Of a stretch of 64,000 bases of DNA, positions 9,119 through 18,003 are shown one piece after another (position 1 is the first letter of the stretch; each line of letters begins with the position of its first letter). The position numbers and the translations under genes are program-made. Source of the stretch: Eudoraea chungangensis (GTDB lineage Bacteria; Bacteroidota; Bacteroidia; Flavobacteriales; Flavobacteriaceae); assembly GCF_029360665.1 (NCBI RefSeq), contig NZ_JARDUB010000001.1, positions 620,001 through 684,000 on the forward strand. Reading direction: 5' to 3'. The notes under the pieces were generated by a model. The model was not told the origin of the DNA. It searched no databases and worked only from the letters and a program-made list of their open reading frames with translations.

Positions 9119-9150
9119 TTTGTTAAATTCACGTAGATTTTGTAGTTTTA
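9119..9150 (+). promoter_or_regulatory. Candidate Bacteroidota promoter for the 9.2-11.8 kb genes
   Basis: TTTG at 9119-9122, a 20-bp spacer and TAGTTTTA at 9143-9150 resemble the -33 TTTG and -7 TAnnTTTG elements, with one mismatch in the -7 box. It lies 25 bp before the small ORF at 9175. Confidence 0.3.
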
Positions 9151-9174
9151 GACAACCATTAAGCTTTGTCAAGC

Positions 9175-9351
9175 ATGACCAATTTTGAAAAACTTTTCGC
9201 TGCACGAATCCTTTCGGCAATTCTAATTCTAACCATTTTAACCCTTGGCGTAATTTTATATGAAAATTATGCTCCAGAGATTTTCAAGGAGGTAGAACAT
9301 ACTTTAGCAGTTTCCATGGGCACTTTTAACTCGAGTGTGGCTGTTAGATAA
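9175..9351 (+). CDS. Small single-span membrane protein, unknown
   Basis: The ATG at 9175 gives 58 aa; a TTG three codons upstream is possible. One strong hydrophobic segment lies at about residues 11-29 (ILSAILILTILTLGVILY), followed by an acidic stretch and a short tail. No family is recognised. A promoter-like sequence sits just upstream, and the reading frame lies in an otherwise empty gap between divergent operons. It could be a real small inner-membrane protein or chance. Confidence 0.4.
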   Translation: MTNFEKLFAARILSAILILTILTLGVILYENYAPEIFKEVEHTLAVSMGTFNSSVAVR

Positions 9352-9461
9352 TTTAGAATATCCCTCTTTCCCATAAGCTACTTCATCATCAAGAAAGGCT
9401 ACTTGTTTGTTTTATTTACAATCTAGACAAAACGGTTTTTCATTGAATTTGCTATAAAAAC

Positions 9462-10490
9462 TTGAAGATAATCCTATCTTTAAGAACGAATAATCAAAAA
9501 TCCATAAAGTTGAAAAAAATAATTCAAAAGAGCATTTCTAGAAGAAAAGCTATTCAAAGCGGTCTGCTATTAACTATGGGAAGTATAACGAGTACGTTTT
9601 ATGGCTCCGAATTAAAGTCCCTTGGTAGACCTTCAAAAGAAAGACGGGATTTACCTTTTAGAATTAGTTTAAATACCTCTACACTAATTCATTACAACTT
9701 AGGTGTAGATGAACAAATTAGGATGGTGGCAAAAGCTGGCTTTGATGGCGTAGAATTATGGATGCGAGATATTATGACCTATTTGAGTAATGGAGGCACT
9801 GCTTCGGAACTAAAGTCTCTTCTAGAATCCAATAATCTGCTTTTGGAAAACATCATTGGTTTCTCAAAATGGTGTAGCGATAAAGAAGAAGAACGGGACG
9901 AAGCCCTAGAACAGTTAAAGAAAGAAATGAGCATTATCGCCGAAATGGGGGGTAAATTTATTGCAGCCCCTGTCCAAGGAATTGATGCTATTAATCCTGA
10001 CAAATACCAGGAGTATGCAAAAAGATATAGACGTATCTTAGACTTGGGCGATAGCACTGGTGTTACCCCTATTTTGGAACTTTGGGGAATGGGTGCCTTA
10101 AACAAGGTGGCAGATTGCGCACAGATCGCAATTTCTTCAGGACATCCTAAAGCAAAAATTCTATTAGACTTTTACCATGTATACAGGGGCGGAAATTCCT
10201 GGGAAACAATCGACTTTTTAAATGGTGCTATATTACCGGTAATGCATATGAACGACTATCCGGCTTCTCCTTCCTTTAACAAGCTAAACGACGGTGATAG
10301 AGTATTGCCTGGTGAGGGAATTTGCGATTATAACAGTATTATTCCAAAAATGTACGAGGCAGGTTTTAGAGGAGGTTTCTCTGTTGAATTGTTTAACAAG
10401 GGATACTGGGAAAGCATGGATGCCGAAACCATGTTAAAAGAGAGTTATGAAAAGTCCTTAAAAGTATTGTCAACGGCTATGAATATCTAA
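9462..10490 (+). CDS. TIM-barrel sugar isomerase/epimerase (hydroxypyruvate isomerase-like), exported
   Basis: The 342-aa protein is of the xylose-isomerase-like AP_endonuc_2 family (PF01261). The start is TTG at 9462 (or TTG at 9510); no ATG is usable. A leader with SISRRKAIQSG at about 24-34 looks like a Tat signal. Metal ligands expected of the family are present: E206 in ILELWGMG, D236/H239 in LLDFYHV, H262 in VMHMND and E309 in FSVELF. It would act on a keto-sugar. A permease gene follows 39 bp later. Confidence 0.85.
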   Translation: MKIILSLRTNNQKSIKLKKIIQKSISRRKAIQSGLLLTMGSITSTFYGSELKSLGRPSKERRDLPFRISLNTSTLIHYNLGVDEQIRMVAKAGFDGVELWMRDIMTYLSNGGTASELKSLLESNNLLLENIIGFSKWCSDKEEERDEALEQLKKEMSIIAEMGGKFIAAPVQGIDAINPDKYQEYAKRYRRILDLGDSTGVTPILELWGMGALNKVADCAQIAISSGHPKAKILLDFYHVYRGGNSWETIDFLNGAILPVMHMNDYPASPSFNKLNDGDRVLPGEGICDYNSIIPKMYEAGFRGGFSVELFNKGYWESMDAETMLKESYEKSLKVLSTAMNI

Positions 10491-10529
10491 ATTTCTCACG
10501 ATGACTATCTACTTCATATTTAAAAATAA

Positions 10530-11816
10530 TTGAAGTCCCCGAATAACAAAATTGGATGGAGAGTTGCCACTGCTTTGGTGATTGCCAACATGATAGGCAC
10601 TGGTGTCTTTACGAGTTTAGGTTTTCAACTTCTAGATATTCAGAATACTTGGTCCATTCTTATTTTATGGTTAATGGGGGGAGCGATGGCTTTAATAGGA
10701 GCTTTTTGTTATGCTGAAGTGGGTTCGAACTTTGAAAAATCCGGAGGGGAATACCTCTTCCTCTCTAGACTTCTTCATCCTCTAATTGGTTATTTATCCG
10801 GATGGGTCTCTCTAATTATAGGGTTTGCAGCTCCAGTTGCCCTAGCCTCAATGGCCTTAGGAGCATATTTCAGTAATGTTCTTAGTATTTCTCCAGTGCT
10901 TATTGCCATTATGGCCATTGTAATGATCTCATTAATTCACTCTTTTAATCTCAATGTAAGTAGTGTATTTCAGTCCTATGCCAGTTGGTTTAAGGTCTTA
11001 TTAATTCTTCTTTTAATTCTTATTGGTTTTTACATTTCTCCGGAAGAAACGGCTATTGATTTATCGTCTTCCTGGACTAATGAAATTACCTCCTCGTCTT
11101 TTGCCATTGCATTTGTCTATGTAACCTATTCCTATACCGGCTGGAATGCCGCGGCTTACGTTATTGATGAAATAGATCGGCCCCAAATAAACTTGCCAAA
11201 GGCATTAATAAGAGGTACGTTACTAGTAACTTTTCTATATGTTCTTTTGCAAATGATGTTTCTTAAACACGCATCCTTGGAAGAACTTAAGGGAACCTTG
11301 GATATTGGGCATGTATACGCGAGCAATTTGATGGGTAGTCAAGGAGCAAAAATGATAAACTTATTGATTTCTTTTTTTTTGATATCTAGTATTAGTGCAA
11401 TGATTTGGGTTGGCCCAAGAGTCTCGATGGCAATGGGAGCAGATTACAAAATTTGGCGATTTTTACAAATGAAAAATCAAAAAAACATTCCTGTTAGAGC
11501 CATTTGGATACAGGGAGTTATTAGTATTATTTATGTTTTAACGGGAACTTTTGAAAGTGTGCTATTATATTGTGGTTTTATCTTACAGCTAAGTGCTACC
11601 CTGACGGTGGGCAGCGTTTTTGTATTACGAAAAAGAAAGCTGTCTAGTAGCTCATTTAAATCGCCATTCTACCCAGTATTACCCTTGCTTTTTATTCTTT
11701 TTAGCCTTTGGATTTTTTCCTATCTGATTATAGACAAACCACTTGAATTTTTTATTGGCCTATTTATCTTAGGAATAGGTGTTGCCAGTTATTTTGTAAA
11801 TAAGAAATACTTTTAA
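10530..11816 (+). CDS. APC-superfamily amino acid/polyamine-type permease
   Basis: The 428-aa integral membrane protein has about 12 hydrophobic spans. The first span carries the APC signature GTGVFTSLG, preceded by VIANMI, and the following loop has GAFCYAEVGS. TTG at 10530 is the start; MIGTGVF is too far in to be one. It follows the isomerase by 39 bp and precedes the GntR-controlled sugar island. It is the only small-molecule importer near the 9-25 kb sugar genes, so it may carry an amino-acid- or amine-linked sugar. That role is inferred from context only. Confidence 0.88.
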   Translation: MKSPNNKIGWRVATALVIANMIGTGVFTSLGFQLLDIQNTWSILILWLMGGAMALIGAFCYAEVGSNFEKSGGEYLFLSRLLHPLIGYLSGWVSLIIGFAAPVALASMALGAYFSNVLSISPVLIAIMAIVMISLIHSFNLNVSSVFQSYASWFKVLLILLLILIGFYISPEETAIDLSSSWTNEITSSSFAIAFVYVTYSYTGWNAAAYVIDEIDRPQINLPKALIRGTLLVTFLYVLLQMMFLKHASLEELKGTLDIGHVYASNLMGSQGAKMINLLISFFLISSISAMIWVGPRVSMAMGADYKIWRFLQMKNQKNIPVRAIWIQGVISIIYVLTGTFESVLLYCGFILQLSATLTVGSVFVLRKRKLSSSSFKSPFYPVLPLLFILFSLWIFSYLIIDKPLEFFIGLFILGIGVASYFVNKKYF

Positions 11817-11831
11817 GATTTTACGGGAGAC

Positions 11832-12512
11832 TTATAGCTTACTAACTACCATATAAATTAGTTTGTTTGGTTTCATTCCGTAATCGGCTATTCCCTCCTT
11901 CTCTTCGTATAATAGTACTTGAAATCCTCCTGCCTCTTCAAACATTTGTTTTATAGAATTTTCTTCGCAGCCAAAATCTGATCTACCCATTTCAACCCCA
12001 GCATCTCTATGAAAAAATTCGAAGACAAATAAACCTCCAGGAACTAGAGCTTCCCTAAGTTTTGGTACAATTCCTTCAATCTGCAAACATCCTCCATATA
12101 GCCAGGTAATTAAATCCCACTTCGAAGACCCATAGGAATAAGTATCAAAACTTGCTATTTCCGTATGTAAGCTAAGATTATTTTGTTTTGCCTCTTTCTG
12201 CGCATATGCGAGGGCTTCATCTGCCAAATCGAAGCCACTTACTACCCACCCTTTCTTCGCAAGATAAAGAGCGTTGCGTCCCTGACCCATAGCTACGCAC
12301 AAAGCACTCCCAGGGTTTATACTGCTTGCTGTCTGTGCCAATAAGTTATTGGCATCTTTATTAAAAATGTAGTTTTGGTTGTCTACCAAGCTCCTATTCC
12401 AACGTTGTCTAATACGTTCGTTTCTCGCTTTAGTTTCCTCATCAATCTGCGCAAATGCAGAGGCGCTAGCAAATAGAAATAAAACTATTAGTTTTTGGAG
12501 ATAGTTCTTCAT
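11832..12512 (-). CDS. Class I SAM methyltransferase-fold protein with signal peptide
   Basis: I take the ATG at 12512 (226 aa), which gives a canonical signal peptide (MKNYLQKLIVLFLFASASAF, cleavage after AFA). The mature part is a Rossmann-like methyltransferase. Motif I is ALCVAMGQGRNALYL, the acidic end of strand 2 is GFDLAD, and post-motifs are DLITWLYGG and ALVPGGLFVFEFF. It resembles TehB/ubiE-like small methyltransferases. A SAM-dependent enzyme with a Sec signal is unexpected because SAM is cytosolic. An upstream ATG at 12533 leaves the hydrophobic leader in place. Confidence 0.75.
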   Translation of the reverse strand: MKNYLQKLIVLFLFASASAFAQIDEETKARNERIRQRWNRSLVDNQNYIFNKDANNLLAQTASSINPGSALCVAMGQGRNALYLAKKGWVVSGFDLADEALAYAQKEAKQNNLSLHTEIASFDTYSYGSSKWDLITWLYGGCLQIEGIVPKLREALVPGGLFVFEFFHRDAGVEMGRSDFGCEENSIKQMFEEAGGFQVLLYEEKEGIADYGMKPNKLIYMVVSKL

Positions 12513-12633
12513 GTTATCCGGTTTAAGTTGCATATAGTATTTATCTAAAGATAATTAAACTGGACCGTACTCTTGGCCTTAAAACTCCAGTGTAAAATCG
12601 TATAAATATTCGTTAAGAACAGAAAGACGTCAA

Positions 12634-12657
12634 TTTAACTTGTACGTACAAGTTAAA
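12634..12657. promoter_or_regulatory. 24-bp perfect palindrome, probable GntR-family operator
   Basis: The arm TTTAACTTGTAC is followed at once by its exact reverse complement, centred at 12645/12646. The core ACTTGTACGTACAAGT has the form of HutC-subfamily GntR operators. It lies about 90 bp before the first gene of the operon that ends next to a GntR/UTRA gene. It also covers the TTG of the predicted -33 element, a good position for repression. Confidence 0.75.
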
Positions 12658-12668
12658 ATTTATATTTT
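12640..12668 (+). promoter_or_regulatory. Predicted promoter of the 12.7-22.0 kb operon
   Basis: TTG at 12640-12642, an 18-bp spacer and TATATTTT at 12661-12668 match the Bacteroidota -33/-7 layout with one mismatch in the -7 box. The -33 element lies inside the palindrome at 12634-12657. Confidence 0.4.
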
Positions 12669-12744
12669 TACGAGCATTGGATACGACCTTTAATAAAAAA
12701 TCGTAATTTATTGAATCCTAAAAGCCATCAAGTACCAAAGACAA

Positions 12745-13680
12745 ATGAATGTTAAAAAATCAGTAGACAGACGGGAATTTCTATCAAAAACAGCTTTGGC
12801 TTCGGCCGCTGTTCTTTTTGGGTCTACATCAGGTAGAAGTCAAAAACTATTCTCTTCCGCTTCTAAACATATTCCCATCTTTGCTCATCTATGGGTATAT
12901 GCGAGTAAATTTCCTCCAAACTGGGACTGTACTCCAAACCTGGAAACAGTCTTTTCAGACCTTAGCTATGCCGGAATTGAAGGGCTCGAATTAATGGAGG
13001 CAAATCTTAGACACGACGATGCAGTTATTAGAATAGGCGAACTTATAAAGAAATACAACCTAGCTGTTTCTGGTTCTTCTTATGGGGTAGGCTTAAGTCT
13101 TTTCGACAAAGATCAACACCAGAAAATCTTATCAGATATTAAAATTATCATTCCGCGCCTTAGCAAACTTGGAGGAAAAACCTTTGGAATTTCAGTAGGT
13201 CATTCAAAAGCACCAAAGACAGAAGACCAATTTGATGCCCAGGCTGACATATTAATAAAAATAAGGTCTATTTGTTCAGACCAGGGTATCATTGCTAACT
13301 TACACAACCATACCTATGAGGTGGAAAACGACCTTTATGATTTAAAAGGAACTTTGGCGCGCATTCCGGACTTTAAACTTGGTCCGGATATTAACTGGTT
13401 GATTCGTGCAGGAATTAATCCTGTAGAGTTTATAAACACTTATGGCAAGCAAATTGTTTATCTGCACCTTCGAGACCAATACGCCGATGGTATATGGACA
13501 GAATATTTGGGACAAGGCGATACAGATTTTAAAAACATTGCCAAGGCTCTGAAAGGAGTAGGTTTTGAAGGTCAGGCGGCCATTGAATTAGCCTTCCCTC
13601 AGGATTATAGCCCAAAGAAACCTTTAAAGGAAGACTGGAGGATAAGTAGAGAATTCGTACAAAACACTTTTGGATGGTAG
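12745..13680 (+). CDS. TIM-barrel sugar isomerase/epimerase with Tat leader
   Basis: The 311-aa AP_endonuc_2-type barrel has a twin-arginine leader (DRREFLSK at 8-15, hydrophobic to about 27). Likely metal ligands are H187 or H189 in NLHNHTYE, D215 in GPDINW, H241 in VYLHLRDQ and E281 in AAIELAF. Histidines replace the usual glutamate at the first ligand position, as in a subset of keto-sugar isomerases/lyases. It is the first gene of the nine-gene operon. Family members act on 3-keto sugars or hydrate and eliminate sugar enediols; the exact reaction is not deducible. Confidence 0.88.
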   Translation: MNVKKSVDRREFLSKTALASAAVLFGSTSGRSQKLFSSASKHIPIFAHLWVYASKFPPNWDCTPNLETVFSDLSYAGIEGLELMEANLRHDDAVIRIGELIKKYNLAVSGSSYGVGLSLFDKDQHQKILSDIKIIIPRLSKLGGKTFGISVGHSKAPKTEDQFDAQADILIKIRSICSDQGIIANLHNHTYEVENDLYDLKGTLARIPDFKLGPDINWLIRAGINPVEFINTYGKQIVYLHLRDQYADGIWTEYLGQGDTDFKNIAKALKGVGFEGQAAIELAFPQDYSPKKPLKEDWRISREFVQNTFGW

Positions 13681-13710
13681 GCATCCAAAGTTAAAAGAAT
13701 CATATACACT

Positions 13711-14910
13711 ATGAAAATTGCAGTATTAGGGTCTGGATTTATAGCTCGTTTTTACGCAGAATCCTTGCATGCCCAAAGAAGAAAAGACGAGGTGGTAATG
13801 GTATATTCACGCAATATAGCAAATGCCAAGAGGTTTGCCAACGACTACGGCTTACCGCATTATAGTACCTCTATGCAAAAAGCTATTGAGCATTCCGAAG
13901 TAGAGGTGGTCCTAATAGCACTCCCAAACCATTTACATGAAGAGGCGGTTAGGCTCTGTGCCTTGGCCAAGAAGCATGTGATCTGCACAAAACCCTTAGG
14001 ACGAACTGCTAAAGAAGCCAAACGGATGCTCGACCTCGTGGAAGAAGCTGGAATTTTTGGAGGATACTTAGAAGACTTATGCTATACCCCAAAATTTCTG
14101 AAATCTATGGAAAGTGTCAAGCGAGGTGATGTTGGACGCGTCTTATGGACCAAATCAAGAGAAGCGCATCCTGGTCCACATAGTGATTGGTTTTGGGATA
14201 AAAATAAATCAGGTGGAGGAGCAATTATAGACCTTGGTTGCCATTGTGTTGAAATAAGCCGAAATTTTATTGGTAAAGACATTAAGCCAATAGAGGTAAT
14301 GTGCTGGGCCGATACTCAAGTGCATCCCATTGAGGCTGAAGATCATGCCATTGGATTGGTAAAGTACGCAAATGGCGCTATTGGTCAGTTTGAAGTGAGC
14401 TGGACTTTCAGAGGAGGCATGGACCTAAGAGATGAAGTAATGGGAACGGAAGGAACCATATGGCTCAATAGTTTTTTAAGAACAGGTTTTGAAATGTTTA
14501 CCACTGGTAAAGGTGGAGAAGCTTATGTTGCTGAGAAAGCAGAATCTACTACTGGATGGTTATTTCCAGTAGGAGACGAGGCTCATGAGCTTGGATATCC
14601 CCATATGTTTACAGATATGTTCTCTGCCATTGAAGAAGGTAGAGAGCCTCAAGAGACTTTCTATGATGGTTATGTGGTAAATGCCATTTTGGATGCTGCC
14701 CTGAAATCTGCCATAACAAAGTTATGGGAACCAATTATCCTGGAAGACTGGAGAGGAAATCCTGAAGATGCGATTGAAAAACAGTGGAATTCTTACAACG
14801 AAGAATACTATTTAATAAAAGAGGAAGTCCTTCCTAATGGAGATATAAAACTTATCCTAAAGGGGAAAAAGGATGGAAAAATAATTCAAAAAGTCACGAA
14901 AAAAAATTAA
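13711..14910 (+). CDS. Gfo/Idh/MocA oxidoreductase, cytosolic
   Basis: The 399-aa NAD(P)-dependent sugar oxidoreductase has no leader. GSGFIA at 7-12 binds the dinucleotide, K94-P95 is the catalytic KP pair and GGGAIIDLGCH carries D174 and H178. It starts 30 bp after the isomerase gene. In oxidative sugar pathways such enzymes reduce or oxidise C3 of a keto-glycoside or its product. The last ~40 residues form a charged extension (NEEYYLIKEEVLPNGD onward) that is unusual for the family. Confidence 0.9.
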   Translation: MKIAVLGSGFIARFYAESLHAQRRKDEVVMVYSRNIANAKRFANDYGLPHYSTSMQKAIEHSEVEVVLIALPNHLHEEAVRLCALAKKHVICTKPLGRTAKEAKRMLDLVEEAGIFGGYLEDLCYTPKFLKSMESVKRGDVGRVLWTKSREAHPGPHSDWFWDKNKSGGGAIIDLGCHCVEISRNFIGKDIKPIEVMCWADTQVHPIEAEDHAIGLVKYANGAIGQFEVSWTFRGGMDLRDEVMGTEGTIWLNSFLRTGFEMFTTGKGGEAYVAEKAESTTGWLFPVGDEAHELGYPHMFTDMFSAIEEGREPQETFYDGYVVNAILDAALKSAITKLWEPIILEDWRGNPEDAIEKQWNSYNEEYYLIKEEVLPNGDIKLILKGKKDGKIIQKVTKKN

Positions 14911-14919
14911 AGATAGAGG

Positions 14920-16617
14920 ATGTATATAGGAAATAAAGGAACATATGAACATAGCTATGATGCCATTGTAATTGGCTCAGGAATTAGCGGAGGTTGGGCC
15001 GCTAAGGAACTATGTGAAAAAGGCCTTAAGACTCTCGTCTTAGAGCGGGGAAAAATGGTAGATCATATAAAAGACTATCCCACCGCAAGTATGCATCAAT
15101 GGGAGTTTCCGCATAGAGGAATAATGCCCTATAAAGATCAGTTAGAAAATCCTGTAATTAATAGATGTTATGCCTATAGTGAGGCAACAGAACACTTTTT
15201 CGTCAAAGACAAAGATCATCCCTACCAACAAGAAAAACCTTTTGACTGGATAAGAGGCTACCAAGTTGGTGGAAAATCCCTTCTATGGGCCAGGTGGACA
15301 CAGAGGTGGAGTGATCTTGACTTTGAAGCAAATGCCAAAGAAGGGATTGCGGTAGATTGGCCCATTCGCTATAAAGATCTTGCCCCATGGTATAGCTATG
15401 TAGAAAAATTTGCAGGGATAAGTGGTAATAAGGATGGCTTGCCGCAAATACCGGATGGAGAATTCTTACCGCCAATGGAAATGAACTGTCTGGAGAAACA
15501 TGTTAAAGAGCAACTGACCAAAAAATTTAAGGACAGGCATCTCATTATTTCAAGGACCGCTAATTTAACCCAAAGGCATGAAGGGCGGGGCCCATGTCAG
15601 TATAGAAGCCTTTGCAATAGAGGTTGCCCTTTTGGGGGCTATTTTAGCAGCAATTCCTCTACCCTACCAGCGGCCGAAAAAACTGGTAATATGACTATTC
15701 GACCCTTTTCCGTGGTAGAATCTATAATATACGACGAGAATAAGGGAAAAGCCATCGGGGTACGAATCATAGATACCAACACAAAAGAAGTTATGGAGTA
15801 CTTCTCTAAAATAATTTTTGTTAACGGCTCCACTATTAACTCCACTCTTATTCTTATGAATTCCATTTCTTCTAGGTTTCCAAATGGTCTGGGCAATGAT
15901 TCAGGAGAATTGGGGCATAATCTGATGGATCATAATTACAATGCTATTATCAATGGTGAGTTTGATGGTTTTCAAGATAAATATTATTCTGGGCGAAGAC
16001 CAACAGGAACTTACTTAGCGAGGTTCAGAAACTTTGGGGAGGACCAACAAAAAGATTTCTTACGAGGTTATGCGTACGCAGGCGGAGCATCCAGAGCTCC
16101 TATGTCAGAAATAAGCGATACTGCCGTAGGAAGTCCTTTAAAAAAGGATCTTACACAACTTGGGCCTTGGAAATTTAACCTCAGAGGGATGGGGGAATGT
16201 CTTCCATATCACGATAATAAGATAAGTCTAAGCAAGACAGAGAAAGACGAATGGGGAATCCCCCAACTAATAATCGATGCAGAATATAAACAGAATGAAA
16301 AAAATATGGTAAAAGATATGATTTCTTCTGGAGTAGAAATGTTAGAAAAACTGAATTTTAAAAATATTGAAGGCGTGGAAGACACCCGAAATATTGGTCT
16401 TAACATTCATGAAATGGGAACTGCAAGAATGGGAAAAGATCCTAAAACTTCAGTCTTAAACAAGTATAATCAAGTTTGGGGGGCGGAGAATGTATTTGTG
16501 ACTGACGGGGCTTGTATGACCTCCAGTGCTTGTCAGAACCCCTCCATCACTTATATGGCAATTACCGCCAGGGCAGCAGATTATGCAGTAAATGAATTAA
16601 AAAAAATGAACCTATAA
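14920..16617 (+). CDS. GMC-family oxidoreductase (sugar dehydrogenase large subunit)
   Basis: The 565-aa FAD enzyme has GSGISG at 19-24, GGKSLLW at 117-123 and a C-terminal GMC domain with the catalytic pair H497 (in NIHEMGTARMG) and N540 (in CQNPSITYMA). A three-cysteine cluster, C226, C232 and C236 (GPCQYRSLCNRGC), fits iron-sulfur binding seen in FAD sugar dehydrogenases that feed cytochromes. It lacks its own leader and probably travels with the leader-bearing small subunit encoded 8 bp downstream, as in gluconate 2-dehydrogenase or glucoside 3-dehydrogenase. It is probably a periplasmic sugar dehydrogenase. Confidence 0.9.
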   Translation: MYIGNKGTYEHSYDAIVIGSGISGGWAAKELCEKGLKTLVLERGKMVDHIKDYPTASMHQWEFPHRGIMPYKDQLENPVINRCYAYSEATEHFFVKDKDHPYQQEKPFDWIRGYQVGGKSLLWARWTQRWSDLDFEANAKEGIAVDWPIRYKDLAPWYSYVEKFAGISGNKDGLPQIPDGEFLPPMEMNCLEKHVKEQLTKKFKDRHLIISRTANLTQRHEGRGPCQYRSLCNRGCPFGGYFSSNSSTLPAAEKTGNMTIRPFSVVESIIYDENKGKAIGVRIIDTNTKEVMEYFSKIIFVNGSTINSTLILMNSISSRFPNGLGNDSGELGHNLMDHNYNAIINGEFDGFQDKYYSGRRPTGTYLARFRNFGEDQQKDFLRGYAYAGGASRAPMSEISDTAVGSPLKKDLTQLGPWKFNLRGMGECLPYHDNKISLSKTEKDEWGIPQLIIDAEYKQNEKNMVKDMISSGVEMLEKLNFKNIEGVEDTRNIGLNIHEMGTARMGKDPKTSVLNKYNQVWGAENVFVTDGACMTSSACQNPSITYMAITARAADYAVNELKKMNL

Positions 16618-16625
16618 CTAAACAT

Positions 16626-17201
16626 ATGAAAAGGAAATCGTTTCTAAATAATATAGGTCTACTTGGTGGTGGCCTTTTGCTGCTTCCGGGCAGTAGCCTT
16701 CTGCAAGGTTGTGAATATCAGCCAAGCGAAAGACGAACCTTAAAAGAAGAAGATATCCCCTTGTTAGATGAAATAGGAGAAACTATTATTCCAACCTCAG
16801 AGTCCTCACCAGGTGCCAAGGCGGTTAAAATAGGGGCTTTTATGTATAGCATTTATAAGGATTGTATGCCGCCAGAGAATCAGGCTATTTTCCTGTCTGG
16901 ATTAAACGATCTGGATTTCAGAGCTGCTACTTTATACAAAACCTCTTTTTTGGAGATATCCGCTGATGAAAAGCTTGAACTTCTAGAAAAATTACAACTT
17001 GAAGCAATTGCTCTCGGAGAAAGTCAAGAGGGAGCAGACAAACCTGTGCCACATTATTTTGATCTCTTCAAAAGTTTAACTTCCTACGGATATTTTACCT
17101 CTGAAGTTGGGATGACCATGGCAAGAAATTATTTGCCAATACCGGGCAAATTTGAAGCTTGTATTAATTATAATAAAGGAGATCGCCCTTGGGCTACCTA
17201 A
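16626..17201 (+). CDS. Gluconate 2-dehydrogenase subunit 3-like small subunit
   Basis: The 191-aa protein of the Gluconate_2-dh3 family (PF13618) has MKRKSFLNNIGLLGGG as leader and LLQGC with C29 as lipobox. It then has the family stretch DIPLLDEIGETIIPTS followed by a helical body and SYGYFTSEVGMT. Such subunits carry the GMC partner across the membrane and are needed for its activity. It is preceded by the GMC gene (8 bp) and followed by an SDR one base after its stop. Confidence 0.9.
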   Translation: MKRKSFLNNIGLLGGGLLLLPGSSLLQGCEYQPSERRTLKEEDIPLLDEIGETIIPTSESSPGAKAVKIGAFMYSIYKDCMPPENQAIFLSGLNDLDFRAATLYKTSFLEISADEKLELLEKLQLEAIALGESQEGADKPVPHYFDLFKSLTSYGYFTSEVGMTMARNYLPIPGKFEACINYNKGDRPWAT

Positions 17202-17202
17202 T

Positions 17203-17991
17203 ATGGATTTTTTTGGTACAACTTATATAATAATAGGCGGCACAACAGGTATGGGCCTTGAAGCCGCCATGGCTTTAAATAGTCGAGGTGCAAATGTTGC
17301 CGTTCTCGGAAGAAATCTAGATAGCGTTAAGAAAGCCAAGGCTGCTTTGGGTCCTAATGCACTTGTCTTAAGCGGAGATGCAACAGACCCAAATGCTGCT
17401 GAAGAATTAATAAAAAAAGCACACCAAAGCTTTGGAGTTGTCGACGGTTTATTTCACGTGGCAGGTGGAAGTGGCAGAAAATGGGGAGATGGACCCATAG
17501 ATAAGCTAAGTTTAGAAGGGTGGAATAAAACACTAGAGCTAAACCTTACCTCTTTAATGCTGTCTAACAAAGCTATCATCTCCTATTTTTTAGAGCAACA
17601 GCGAGAGGGTGTAATTTTAAACATGGGATCCGTTTTAGGAGAATCTCCCTCCCCTAAGTTTTTTGTTACCCACGCCTATGCAGCAGCCAAATCAGCAATA
17701 GTTGGTTTTACTAAATCTATTGCTTCGTATTATGCACGTAATAACATTAGGATAAATGTAATATCTCCTAGTCTATTTGTTACCCCAATGGCAAAAAGAG
17801 CAGCAGAGAATGAAGATATCTTATCCTTCCTTAAAACAAAACAACCTTTGGATGGCGGAAGACCCGGAAAACCCTCTGATATCATTGGGGCGGTACTAAT
17901 GTTTCTTCATCCTTCTAATAAATTTATTACAGGGCAGATTTTATCTATAGACGGAGGTTGGTCTATCAGTGAAGGACAATACCCTAATTAA
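17203..17991 (+). CDS. SDR-family oxidoreductase
   Basis: The ATG at 17203, one base past the previous stop, gives 262 aa and starts just before the Rossmann strand. An in-frame ATG at 17152 would overlap the upstream gene by 50 bp and is unlikely. GGTTGMG at 12-18, S143, Y159 and K163 are the cofactor and catalytic residues. NGG is absent; VAGGSG replaces the usual NNAG at 87-92. The C-terminus ends with the common GQILSIDGGWS. It is probably an NAD(P)-linked sugar or polyol dehydrogenase of the same pathway. Confidence 0.88.
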   Translation: MDFFGTTYIIIGGTTGMGLEAAMALNSRGANVAVLGRNLDSVKKAKAALGPNALVLSGDATDPNAAEELIKKAHQSFGVVDGLFHVAGGSGRKWGDGPIDKLSLEGWNKTLELNLTSLMLSNKAIISYFLEQQREGVILNMGSVLGESPSPKFFVTHAYAAAKSAIVGFTKSIASYYARNNIRINVISPSLFVTPMAKRAAENEDILSFLKTKQPLDGGRPGKPSDIIGAVLMFLHPSNKFITGQILSIDGGWSISEGQYPN

Positions 17992-18003
17992 GACTTAGTA
18001 ATT

